From: Cryptomeria japonica
Lineage: Eukaryota > Streptophyta > Pinopsida > Cupressales > Cupressaceae
Assembly: GCF_030272615.1 (NCBI RefSeq)
Contig: NC_081414.1
Location: forward strand, 780,988,119 to 781,052,118
Reading direction: 5' to 3'
DNA length: 64,000 nucleotides
Part shown: positions 34,801 to 45,629 of the stretch, piece after piece
How positions within the stretch are numbered: the stretch's first letter is position 1
Layout of the letters: each line of letters starts with the position of its first letter
Translations under genes and position numbers: made by a program
The notes under the pieces: model-generated
The model's database searches: none
The model's input: the letters and a program-made list of their open reading frames with translations, nothing else
Told to the model about the DNA's origin: nothing

Positions 34801-35966
34801 TCTATCATTGACCAGAGCAGGATTGGAATTTTAATGGCTTCTTACTTTCATAGAGTTGAAAAAGAAAGCAGTGTTCCTATCGCCCGCTTGAAGCCAATCA
34901 ATATGGGCTCTCTGTTTCTAGTATATTTCTTCCCTGAGCTCCCATTCCTCTAAAGACTTGATAGCCCTGTCCTCCTCCCTAAGAAATTCTTCAAACAAGC
35001 CATGCTCTCTAATTTCACTAGTGATGCCATTCAACACTATTTGGGTAGCTTTCTTAGCGTGAAAGATGTTTCTGAAACCCTATCGGTTCCATTGTTTAAG
35101 CTAAAACTTAACATACTACAATTGCTTGGCAAAAGTGTACATAGCTATGCTAAAGGTCGGCCTCCTCTTCCTCTACCACTACTCAACAAGAGCCTGCAAA
35201 GTAGGATCCCAAAGCCACACTAGTTAGAATTTGAAGGAAGGAGAGAAAGCAACCCAGGAAGAAGAAGAAACTAGCCTGATAGGCCAGTGATATGACCCTC
35301 TCTAGTCAAGAATCTCAGAACTTGAGGACCACACCCCACCAACCCAAAAACTAGAGACCAAAAATTGATCCAACCTCTCTACAATCCAATACTCCCCCAC
35401 TCTCCTATTGTTCCAAGTGAACAAACCATTACCAGGCTTAATGTCAAAAAGATGCAGCAAATATATACTATCCCCAAAAAGGAAATAAGAAGGTTCCAAC
35501 CACATGACACCCCCCTTCTTCTCACTCATCTCAAGGCTAGCATTAAAATCTCCCACCATAATCCAAGGATGAAAAAGGACAAGCCTTTGCATACAAGAAA
35601 TATGAGACCATAAGTTCTGCTTGCCCTGAAAATTGGTCGATGCATAGATAATAGAAAACAAGAGAAGATCCCCAATCTCAAGACTAGAGGTAACCCCAGA
35701 TAATGAGGCTCTGGAAGCCACCCACCAAATAGGGGGAATCCTTATAGGGTTTGAAAGATAGGCCACCCCTCCAGAGGTACCAGCTACCCCAGTACACTGA
35801 CACTCACCTCACCCATAGAGCTTCGGCACCAGACCCATCATACTCTCCACTGAGAGTTTAGTTTCTTGCAAGAATAGGACATCAGGTGAATGATTCCTAA
35901 TCAATTCCAAAACAACTTTTTGTCTAGGGCCGCTATTCAAGCCCCTCACATTCCATGAAAGAATAA
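31895..35966 (-). pseudogene. LINE 2 ORF2: endonuclease, RT, RVT zinc-binding and RNase H (decayed)
   Basis: Endonuclease at 35966-35290 (ILSWNVRGLNSGPRQK, LFLQETKLS, IMVGDFNASLEM, FTWNNRRVGEYW, ERLDQFLVS). RT at about 34480-33374: ATFILLIPKCDGADRLGQF, ISLCNVIYRIISKLIADRL, MAKAYDRVHWSFL, a catalytic FFDDT near 33870, then LPLTYLGIHVSPS. Zinc-binding domain at about 32900-32560 (KCNYFAWTLALNRCLTWDN, CALCGYGEEDSSHLFFRCPF). RNase H at about 32280-31918 (IKINVDGSTKGNPGPAGVGG). Several stops and frame changes, but all four domains are in order. In the family this protein carries out target-primed reverse transcription. Confidence 0.88.
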
Positions 35967-37349
35967 TCATTTTGGAGGATTAGAAAAGTGAGAATCCATA
36001 GTCTTTACTGACCCTGACTCAACCAAATTATCTCCCATCAACTTGATTTTATCCAAATCCTTCTTTCTGCCAACCTTTGAGTTCTTCTCCATAGCACTTT
36101 TCTTAATATCTTTCTGATGTAGACCCAGGTGAACGGAGGACTTATTACTTTTAGCCCTAGTCGGTTCCGATTTCAGAGCTATCAGAGAACCCTCACCCCA
36201 ACCAAATTCACCTCCAAACAAGGAGTGAGTCCCAACTGGACCCCTACTATTTGATCCATCTCCATTTGCTGGCTTCCAACCACTTGCAAGGCCTGGGTAA
36301 AGTCCTCAATAACTCTTTCTAGACCCCCCTGAAGCACCTTGATCCAAAGGGGTTAACCCTGGGTTCAGTTCCTATTGGCTAAGATCATCCAAGGCCTCAA
36401 ATCTGTTAAAGGTATCCTCCTCTGGTCTCTCCCATAAGGACCTCATTTGTCCTTGATTCTTGTTCCTTGTCTTAACTGAGACAAAACCATCATCACCCAC
36501 TACCTCAACTGACATAGCCGCTTTTCCTTTATCAACCCTATCTTGGCTCTAGGCCAACTGTTGAGATTGGGGCACCATCGGTTTATATCTAGGGAACTTA
36601 TGCTATAAATGACCATACTCATGACATAGATTACAACAAAAAGGTAAAGTCTCATAATCTAACTGCTGAACCCATGAGTGAGAGCCCACACACATATCTA
36701 TAGCATCTGGCAAAGGTTTACTAAGAGCAATTTTGACACAGATATGCACAAAGGTCATTCCCTTTCTCCCTAGGGTTTGTGTTGAGGATCCCACTGGCCT
36801 CCCAAGAAGTACGGCAAGAATCTGAAGCACATCCTCCTGACAACATTCCACTAGAAAATGTGGTAGATGAACCCACACTGGAACCCTATTTGGGAGCTCC
36901 TCCGAAGGATTAAACCCCGCATGCCAAGGTTTGATGAACAATTCCACCTGGTTTTAAAAATACGGGCCTCCTTCAAAGACCCTATTGCAATCCTCCATGC
37001 AATTGAAAGTAACCATGAAGTAGTTATTTGCCAGCAGCATAATCTCCATTTCCCCTTTCGGTGCCCAAGTCCTCTGCGCCTAGTTTTCCAAAAACTGCAA
37101 GGAAACCCTCATTCCCAAAAACTTGCAGTATAGAGAGTTTTTTGAAAAATATTCAACGTCTTCAGCTATCATCTCAGGAGGAATAACCAGCTTCAGCCTC
37201 TCATTGCATCTCTCCAGGCAACCATTAATCTTCATAATGTGAGAGCTACCAACACTCTTAGGCCCCGAGTTTGATGACAAAAGGTCATTGTTAAAAGTCT
37301 TCATACTCTGAAGTGGGGGTTTTGAACCCACCATAGCATGAAAATCCAT
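35967..37349 (-). pseudogene. LINE 2 ORF1: DUF4283 domain and zinc knuckle (few stops)
   Basis: Starts at the ATG at 37349 (MDFHAMVGSKPPLQS). The middle matches the DUF4283 RNA-binding region, with EMIAEDVEYFSKNSLYCKFLG, AGFNPSEELPNRVPVWVHLP and LGRPVGSSTQTLGR. A CNLCHEYGHL motif near 36610 is the start of a CCHC knuckle whose last Cys is lost next to a stop. The remainder is a hydrophilic tail ending MDSHFSNPPK at 35967. A handful of in-frame stops are present (near 37080, 36950 and 36600, among others). ORF1 ends one base before the ORF2 frame region begins. Confidence 0.8.
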
Positions 37350-37767
37350 GGTGGGAGCAACCTACGAGGCCTCACCACCAATACTCAACATCGGAGTACG
37401 AAAGACTTATACAAGAATGTCAAGGACCCACACCCAAAAGGGCCACTCAAGAAAGCTCGGCACCCAAGAGACCACCCTTCCAAGCACCACCAAAAGAAGG
37501 GGCCAGCCGTTTACCCCTGACCCACAAGAAAACCATGGGCCACAGCAAGCTAAAACCCCACCCACGTGTAGCCTAAACCCCACTTGATGACCACCGCTTC
37601 TCCCCTCACACCCACAGTCGATCCCTTCCCAGCACCACTTGCCACTATTCTCCCCCGATGCCCAGCACTTCCCTCCCCCGACGCACCTGCAACACCGCCT
37701 CCCACGAGCTAGGGCATTGAAACCCTAGCTCGGCCGCTCGTGAGCCCTTGCACGCACGATGTCATTT

Positions 37768-37783
37768 TTTTATTGTAAATTAT
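37768..37783. repeat. Target-site duplication, 5' side of LINE 2
   Basis: TTTTATTGTAAATTAT, identical to 31622-31637. Confidence 0.88.
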
Positions 37784-40085
37784 AATTAAAATTAAAATAT
37801 ATAACTATTTTTTATAAAAAAATTTTAAAAATTGATTACAATTTTTTTTTTAATTAAGAATATATATATAAGGTTAATTTCACAAATTTTAATAGTACAT
37901 AATAATTAAGTATATGTATGATTTAGTTTAGGATAAGTGGTGTTATAGAAACTATGTTAGGAATAGTCTTAATGTAGTGATATACCATAAAATACTATTA
38001 CATGAATGTTTAAGGTTAATGTGTCATGTACCAAACATGATAAGTTGAATGATATGACAACATTATTGTGCCAAGCATGCTTCATTATAAACAATTGGAT
38101 TCGAGATTCTCCATAATAAAATTGGATTATAATTTTACAATTTGATAATAGAAAAAATATTAAATTTTATTTCCATTACGTAATGTGTTTTCCATGCTAC
38201 ATATTCTTATTCTCAATGTTAAGTCAATCAATAAAGCTATTAACTATGTGTTAAATAAAATTTTCTTTATCAACGTAATATTGACTAAACTCTTTATGAT
38301 TTTTTTGATAGATGAAGTTTAGTAAAAACTGTGCGTCTGAAAAGTGGACTTGTATTTGTATCTGGAATACACAACACTTCAATTAAGTCATTAGATGCAT
38401 GGTTAGATAGATATAAACATGAATATGAAAACCATAAAAAATCGACCCATTGCCTTCTAAAAGATGCGAGTATATGATTGCTCTAAGATTTTATAAGCAA
38501 TAAAAGTGACTAGAGTACTCCATGACGAAGGATTTTAATCTATATGAACATGATATTAAGCTAGATGGATGGAAGATTAATCTAACATGATTTAAGCAAT
38601 AAATGAGATAAATGATCTTAAATATGTATGCGCTAACTAATATGTGAATATCTATGTGCATAAATATCAATGAACCTAGAGCAAAAACACCATGATAACA
38701 ATATATTCTCTAGGATCCCTGAAGGAGAGATGAAGGTCTGAATTTATAGAAAATTCAAAAAGAAACCAAAGGCTGAGATCAAATGATGATGAGCGGTTAG
38801 GATTTTCCAAGACGAAGTACAATCCAGGTGAATTGATGTGATTGGATGCTTTTCTCAATTTTAAAGGAAATTGAACTAAAATTAAGATAAAATCAAGAAA
38901 AAACTGATTTATTCTCTATTCATTCAAATTTAATATTTAATTGTTTTAATTGCTTTCTTTGAGATTATTTATCAATTTTTAAAACGAATGTGATTTTTGT
39001 AACAAGACACATTTATATTTAAATCGTAATAAACTAAAAATAATAAGCTCATTGCATATTAATATTACATTATTTTATTATTATTATTCTAGTTATTTCA
39101 GGTTATTTTTTATTGTTATATAATGTCAAATAGAATGTAAATAATATTTACTATTCGTTATTATATGTATAGGAATTTAACTTTGAGTAACTAACTTCCC
39201 CACCCCATTCAACTTTAACCTTACAAAAGTAGTTAATAAACAAAATATCATCTCTAACATTTTCTTTAATTACATTTTTTTTTTAATCAATTTGTTGGAA
39301 ATAAAAAAATATTTTTCAATCAAATATTAATCATTCTAATTTTTTTATTATTAGTTCTTTCAATTATCTAAACTATTTTATCTAAATTTAAAATGTATCT
39401 TTATAATTTATTTAAATGTATTCTTATATGTTAAAGGAATACTTTATAAAATAAATACAATATGAAATAATAAACAAAATAAACTATATATATTAAAAAA
39501 TTAAAATGATTAAAGAATATTTTGCAATAAAAAATGATTAGAAAATTTATAAAATTATTTTATTGCAATATATAGAATGCTATATTTATGAATTGAATTC
39601 GAATCCTTAATCTAATGTGAATATTAAATAATGGTTACACTTAAGTTTGGGGTAAACAATGGTTAAATTTAAGGTTTCCCTTCTAAGATAAAGCTTAGAC
39701 TAGAGCTAGGGTAAGTATTAGGGATTGAGTTAGTGTTAGGATTGAATAACATGATTAGCATTCTAGGATAAAGCTTGAGGTTAGGGTTAGAATTGATTTA
39801 GGATTAGAATTAGCATTAGAGTTCAATGAGGATTGGAGTTGGTGTTCATCACATTTAAATAAGGGTTAGAAAAAGTGTTAGGGCAAGGGTTCAATTAGTA
39901 TTAGGGTTAAGATTAGTATTATGGTTAGAGCTAATGTGTGTTATATTAGGGTTAGTGTGTAATTAAAGTCATAGTTCCATCTGCAATCCTAACTATGATG
40001 ATAATGGCAACCCTAACACTATCCCCAACCTTTAGACTTAATTTGAGTCATAAACCTAACACTAACCCTATATAAGTTTTTGATT
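37784..40085. other. 2.3 kb of AT-rich DNA without a recognised gene
   Basis: No family signature on either strand. Long A/T runs occur at 37790-37870 and 39050-39600. The stretch 39640-40075 holds the degenerate GGGTTAG-like repeats listed separately. Confidence 0.5.
39640..40075. repeat. Degenerate GGGTTAG-like interspersed repeats
   Basis: Many copies of TTAGGGTTAG, GGTTAGAATT, AGCATTAGAGTT and ATTAGGGTTAGTGT at irregular spacing. In the last 120 bases the complementary form appears (CCTAACACTAACCC), so the patch changes strand. Too irregular for a functional telomere array. Confidence 0.65.
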
Positions 40086-40241
40086 AACAAAAAAGCGGGT
40101 TTTACAGGGACTCAAAACCACCGAGTTATAGGATAAAATAAAATAAACATTCAAAGTCCAGTAAAATGGAAAGGTTGACAAAAAGAAAAAAAGACAACAG
40201 ACTGAACCAAAAGACTACAAACAGCTAAACCTAGAAACAAA

Positions 40242-41159
40242 TTAACCTAAGGACTTTAAAGTCTCTGCAATCTCAGTTTTGAGGATGTTCATCTCTTCCA
40301 TTGCCTTCTTTAGGTCCTCGAACTCCTCAGTGGAAGACTTCGCCTTTCTCTTAATGTTGGATTTGGTTCTCATACAGGGATAGGACTCCTCTTTCTGGCC
40401 TTTTTCTCTGTCAGCGTCAACATCCACGATTAGGGAACCCTATTGGGACTTGTCCAATTTATCCACCAATGTACTCATAGTGGCAACAAAGTTCTTCACA
40501 ATTTTATGGCTTTTCTTCATAATGGCATTCATTGTTTCCTTGATTTTACCGATTTCCCCTTCGAGTTGCATGGTCTTTTTCTCATTTTCCTTTCTCATTA
40601 TTTTCATTAGTTCCACGATTATTTGGAGACACTCTATCATTGAGAACTTCTCTTCTTTAGTCCACACTACCCCTTTAGCATTCTGAGGGTGCCCTTTTCT
40701 ATGAATTCATCCAGTTTGCTGGACACCACCTTGTTCTTTAAATTGATGCCTTTTATTTCATGAAAAACCCATTTTAAAGCCCTAAAGATATCCACATAAC
40801 CATTTCTAAAAAATACTAATATATCATTTGGAAATTCCCGATCTGGTTTAAAGTAATGGTCTTAAGGTTTGAGGTCTTAGAGGTATCATCATGAAGTTAG
40901 CATCATGAAGTTTCTTAAGGAAAGGTCTCAGACCTCTTCTATCAATTTGCCTCCATACCTTCTTGTTTTTCTTTTGCTTCTCACAATTTTTTGGCTCCAC
41001 CCTCTTCCTTCTTTCCCCCATTTTTTCATAGACTTTGCTTTTCAGAGTAGCATAGCAGATAAACTTAGAAGAAAGCTTACAATCAAACCAAGGTACCCAA
41101 AAAATGTGCCACTCCTCACAACTTGTAAAGATAATTAAGGCACTGCCAAAGTAATGAAT
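40242..41159 (-). pseudogene. LINE 3: extra coiled-coil ORF downstream of RNase H
   Basis: After the ORF2 stop at 41188 the minus strand again has coding character for about 300 codons, with frame changes near 40870 and 40680. Blocks are IHYFGSALIIFTSCEEWHIF, YEKMGERRKRVEPKN, DREFPNDILVFFRNGYVDIF, VSSKLDEFIEKG and then a long open frame WTKEEKFSMIECLQIIVELM that continues Lys/Glu-rich to LKTEIAETLKSLG and a stop at 40242. The second half should be a coiled coil. I do not recognise a family, and plant L1 elements normally end after RNase H. No start codon was identified with confidence. Confidence 0.55.
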
Positions 41160-41187
41160 GATGAAACACTACCCTTTTGTGAGCCAC

Positions 41188-42380
41188 TTAATCATTATTT
41201 GAAACCAAAAATTTACCATGTGTGAAATCATAGTCGAATAAGGATTTGAAATGCACTTCTAATTCATTATAGGAATTCCACATCCATTGACCAATAAGCT
41301 TGACTCCTTCATTGGAAAAATAATCGGCCACTACATTATCTTCCCTAAAAGAATGGGAGATTTTAACCTTTTCAAATTTGGAAAGAAGGGATTTGGCATC
41401 ATTGATCCAACATTTTATGCTCCATGATGGGAGGGAACTTCCTAGAAGGCATTCGATAATGTTTTTTGAGTCCCCCTCAATCCATATATTTTTTATCTTC
41501 ATTTTTCTAGCAAGATCAATGACCTAGAAAGCTCCTATGGATTCAACTATGTGATTGGACTGAGAGCCCAAGGGGAGTGCCACGGGAAAAACAAATTTAC
41601 CATAGTGATCTCTTAAAAATCCTCCACTTTGATTTGAACCAAGATTACCCTTGGTCCCCCTATCAAAATTACTTTTATCCATCCCCTAGGGGGATGAAGC
41701 CAACTAACACCTTCATGATCATTTTTTGTTGTCTACAAACCTTAGATATATCCCCTTTGATATTCCAATCTCTCGCTATCTTAAAATAATAGGCGGTATA
41801 GACAACGGTCTCCATTTTATCCATATTAGACGGTATGCTATTTACATTCTCTATAATTAGTCTGTATATTCTTTCAAACACAATATTCTCTTGAGCCTCC
41901 TTATCCCTAAATAATCTATTATTTTGTTCCTTCCACACTCCCAAGACAACATGGGGGAAGGTAAAAGACCATAATCTTTAAATAGTGGGATTTAAAGAGG
42001 GGGCATTCGATTGGGAAAAAATGGTCTTATAACAATATAGGAAATACCCAAGATAAATTCTAGAGAACAAGAAATATTTCTAAGCTAGAAGCCACATACA
42101 AATAATGGAGGAAGAGATGATTCTTTGATTCCACAACTTCCTTGCATAAGTAACACTGGTTGGGGATCTGAAAGCCATGCTTACAAAGATTATCAACCAT
42201 CAACACTTTATTCTGAAGCAAAATCCAAAAGAAGATATAGATTTTAGTAATAAGGTGTTTGATCCAGGCTTTAGCCCAAATAGGAGGAGTGGGAGAAGAA
42301 AAGGATAGCATAGAGATAGTCAAATACATCGAGAAGCGGCCTAAGGGGTTTTACCTCTAGAGTAAAAGGTCCCCCTTCTG
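41188..42380 (-). pseudogene. LINE 3 ORF2: RVT zinc-binding and RNase H domains (decayed)
   Basis: Zinc-binding domain at about 42330-42060: IWAKAWIKHLITKIYIFFW, LCKHGFQIPNQCYLCKE and VESKNHLFLHY. After a spacer (VWKEQNNRLFRDKE at 41940), the RNase H part at about 41700-41188 shows IWIEGDSKNIIECLLG, SFREDNVVADYFSNEGV and a terminal NND stop. Stops are present. These are the C-terminal domains of the ORF2 whose RT lies at 58569-59960, beyond element D. Confidence 0.85.
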
Positions 42381-42490
42381 ACTCAACCCAAATTTAATAA
42401 CCAACAAAGAGGATTGAATAGGAGAAGGGTCCATTTTGACCTTGCAGATATCCACCCACCCACCATTCCTCTAGTAACCCTTGACCTATA

Positions 42491-43735
42491 TGTTGGCATT
42501 ACGATGCATTTTGTATGACCAGAGAAATGGTTGTCATTATTGGCAACATTAGCTTCTAAGTCTCTATAGTCCATTGGTAAAGGAGTAAAGAGTAACTAGT
42601 GAAGAGCAACAATCCTTATTCCTATCGGCAGTGAGTAGATTGGTATATAGGGGTTGACTGGCTAAGCAGTGAGTAGACCGGTATACAAGGGTTAACCAAC
42701 TAAGCAGTGAGTAGACTAGTATATAGGGGTTAATCAGTTAAGCAGTGAGTAGAGAAGTATATAGGAGGTAACCAGTTAGGCAAAATTGGACCGGTACATA
42801 GGCAACAATCGACAATACAGGAGTCTCAACCGACAGACTTAGAAACATCCAAATAACATCTAGTTGAACCAGTAGTGTTCTCTTTTCAATTGACGAGCTT
42901 TTCAGCATGAACTGTTGTATTCACCGATATTCCTAGAATGATTTTTAGAGAGAAATTTGAGGCGCGATAACAGATTTTTTAATTTAATTTTTGGAGGGAA
43001 AGTTGGCACCAGAACCAAAGGCTAATATATTCACATCATTCATTCTAATTGTGTTGTTGTCAATGCGAAAAAGATATGTGTGAATGTTAACAAGGAGAGC
43101 AAAATAAAGAGTAGAGTGTGTGGGAAGTAGACCGATAGAGTGCAGAGTCAAGGGTATGAGCAGAGGATTGGCAAACTATAGAGCCAAGGATATGAGCAAA
43201 TTACAAGTGTAGTGTAGAGCAGACACAACCAATGCAGATAGAGTATGAGTTTCATAGTGATCTGATCAAGCAATCAGTAGCTATTGCAGCATATCAACTT
43301 CCTATTGCTTTCTAACCATTACAACTCAAATTCCCTTAACCGAGTGACATCTTAATTGATGATCCTAAGTCCTTTAACAAGGGTACCTCTAACAAGGTAA
43401 ACGCATTAATAGGCCTCAAAGAAAATCCCTTAACTAAGTGGCACCTAATAGTCTATTTGTAATCTCCTAACAAGGATGGCTCCTTATTAAGTGTGCTCTA
43501 GAAGAGTACAAATTTTGTAGGCATAAACTTAGACCGTGGTTTTCTCCCATTTGGGTTTCCACAAGATAAGTCTTGGTGTTATTGTGTATCTTTTCATGCA
43601 TGAATGTTCTCCTATAATAATTGTTTGTATTGATGAATATTAAGTTAGTACAGACTTGAGTAAAAGATTTTAATTATGTATAACCAGTAGGTAACTGATT
43701 CAGCCCCCCATCTCAGTCACCGATAGAGACCAACA
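42491..43735 (+). repeat. 5' LTR of element D
   Basis: Begins TGTTGGCATTACGATGCA, ends AGACCAACA, 1245 bp. Pairs with 56880-58160. Contains a four-copy 38-bp tandem repeat. Confidence 0.9.
42628..42779. repeat. Four 38-bp tandem repeats in the 5' LTR of element D
   Basis: Copies start at 42628, 42666, 42704 and 42742, each GCAGTGAGTAGA followed by GGTATA-like and GGGTTAACC-like blocks. A decayed version lies at about 57013-57167 in the other LTR. Confidence 0.88.
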
Positions 43736-43737
43736 AT

Positions 43738-43750
43738 TGGTATCAGAGGA
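43738..43750 (+). other. Primer binding site of element D
   Basis: TGGTATCAGAGGA two bases after the LTR end, initiator tRNA-Met type with late mismatches. Confidence 0.82.
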
Positions 43751-43757
43751 TAGAAAC

Positions 43758-45178
43758 TCTAAAGAAAAGTTTGACAACTTGAGGAAAAAGATCATGGAGG
43801 AATACTAGTATCAGAATCAGATTGATGAAGCTAATGAAAGGATTGCTCAGCTGAAGGAGAGACTGAGAAAGTCACTTCCTAAAAGAAAGGAACTAGCTCT
43901 ACAACTAAATGAGAGTCAGGATATCATAGATCAATGCTCTAAATAGAGTGGATTTGAAGAAGCAGATGAAGCAGTTTCAAAACTGATGGAAAAGAACAAG
44001 AAGCAAACTGAAGAAATTACATATCTAAAAAGAGAGCATGAAAGGCCTTGAGAATGACTGAAATACTCTAAGCCAATAGGATAGTAGATGAAAGAAAAAG
44101 AGATGCAAAAGAAGTTTTGTCAAAAGATGAAAAAGCCAAAAGGATTGTTGAAGAACACCTAAGAGAAAATGATGCAATCATCATTGAAAAAGATGAAGAA
44201 ATACAAATTCTCACTCATGAGAATGAAGCCATGCTTGAGCATCTGCATGACAAAGTAGAGGAAAAGGAGATGATGATGAAAGAGATTGAACAACTCAAAA
44301 ATGAGTTGAAAGCTGTAAATGAGAGAAATGAAAAGATGAGGAAATATGATGAAAGCTCTGAGAATATAGATGAAAAATTAAAAGCTCAAAGGAGAACAAT
44401 GGAGACAACTGGTCTTGGTTACTCTGGTACAAGTCCTATGGAAACTGGAGAATCATCTAAATCCATAAGGATAAAGGATGATAAAAAGAACAATTTAGGA
44501 ATGAAAGGTATGAAGTTTTCTAAATCTTCTTTAAATCATTGTGGTAAACCGGGTCATAATTCTAATGTCTATAGAAATCAACCGGTTAGTCAAAAGAAGT
44601 CTTTCACCTTTGATGGTTATTTCTATAATTGTCACAAGTATGGTCACACTTCTTATAAGTGTAGATCTCAATCTAGAAGCATGTCTAATAGAATAAGCTT
44701 TAATGGATATTTCTTTACATGCAATAAATATGGACACAAAGTTGAAGAATGTATGTTCAAGTCAAATGCATCAAGATTACCATTCAAACTAGTTAGACCT
44801 AATAAAAAGAGTAATCAGTTCAATGCCACATGTTCCACTTGTGGTAATTTTTGTCATTGTACAACAAATTGTAGAATGAGAATGGGTCTGAGAAATAATG
44901 CAGGACCATGGAGGACAACTAGTATGGCATGTTTGAATTTCCATAAGATTGGTCACTTAACCAGTGAATGCAGGAACTGATCCTATAACCAGTCTGAAGA
45001 TAGGAACCAGTTTGGCAAAAAGAAAGGGAAAAATGACTTGAAAGTAAAGAGGACAATTGAAGAGGTGAGGAATGAAATGAAAAAAATATGGATTAAGAAG
45101 GAAGAAAGCAAAGAAGGAGAGAATAATTCTGAAACTAAGTCATCATCCACTGGTGATGACAGTTCCTTTTCAAACTAG
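43758..45178 (+). pseudogene. Element D ORF1: coiled-coil protein with five zinc-knuckle-like motifs
   Basis: Coding character starts just after the primer site (FDNLRKKIMEEY), with stops and a frame change before 44117. It is then open for 287 codons to a TGA at 44980, and continues in frame to a TAG at 45178. The first part is heptad-like (E, K, L). A GLGYSGTSPMETGESS box follows, then LNHCGKPGHNSNVY, FYNCHKYGHTSYKC, FFTCNKYGHKVEEC, CSTCGNFCHCTTNC and CLNFHKIGHLTSEC. Most knuckles lack one Cys. NAGPWRTTSM and the tail EMKKIWIKKEE also have counterparts in element C ORF1 (NNGPWRAPR, DMNKTWKKK). The knuckles suggest an RNA-binding, gag-like role. Confidence 0.78.
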
Positions 45179-45629
45179 GCATACCAATGCTCAGGGGGGC
45201 ACATGTGGTAAGATCATTATTGAATCCCCTCCCTCAATATGAGGTTATGTCTATCTACATACTTTAGATGCATAGAAGTTTGTTTAAAGCTCTTATTTGG
45301 TAAATGTTTTGAGGGTTAGTGTAAATGTTGTTTGTTTACCAGTAAGAAGTAAATCAGTGTACCTTAAGTTGTAAATGGTCAAAATTGTTCAAACTAGCCA
45401 TTGTATTGAATTACCAATAAATCTTAATAGAACAATAAAGAAATGAGAATACATTTCATTTACCTTTCTTTCTTGTGAACATTCTTGAGCTCTCGTGCGA
45501 CCTAAGGAAATCAAAACCTTGCTAGTGCTATTTGTGTGAAGTGATCAAGTAGTGTGATAGTGGTGATTGGCAACCCTAGAGGGGAAGGTATTCAAACCCT
45601 GTATTTGACAAATTTGTTTGAAGTTCATC

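Larger units (their letters stand above)
31638..37767 (-). mobile_element. LINE 2, full length with a 16-bp target-site duplication
   Basis: TTTTATTGTAAATTAT occurs at 31622-31637 and 37768-37783, exactly bracketing a 6130-bp unit. Its minus strand has a 5' UTR, ORF1, ORF2 (endonuclease, RT, zinc-binding, RNase H) and a 3' end with an AATAAAG signal. Long duplications of this kind are the mark of target-primed reverse transcription. Both ORFs carry stops or frameshifts, so the copy is dead, but the boundaries are clear and make it a good reference for this LINE family. Confidence 0.92.
40086..42490 (-). mobile_element. LINE 3, 3' part
   Basis: Minus-strand LINE with zinc-binding and RNase H domains and an extra downstream coiled-coil coding region. 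The 5' part is at 58161-61827; element D separates them. The 3' end is approximate (about 40086, next to GTTTTTGATTAACAAAAAA on the plus strand). Confidence 0.8.

Noticed and set aside
38676-38858. Small open frame of 60 codons on the minus strand
   Set aside because: Isolated in AT-rich DNA with no domain or neighbour support.
39640-40075. Interstitial telomere array
   Set aside because: No run of perfect TTTAGGG units; spacing and sequence are irregular.
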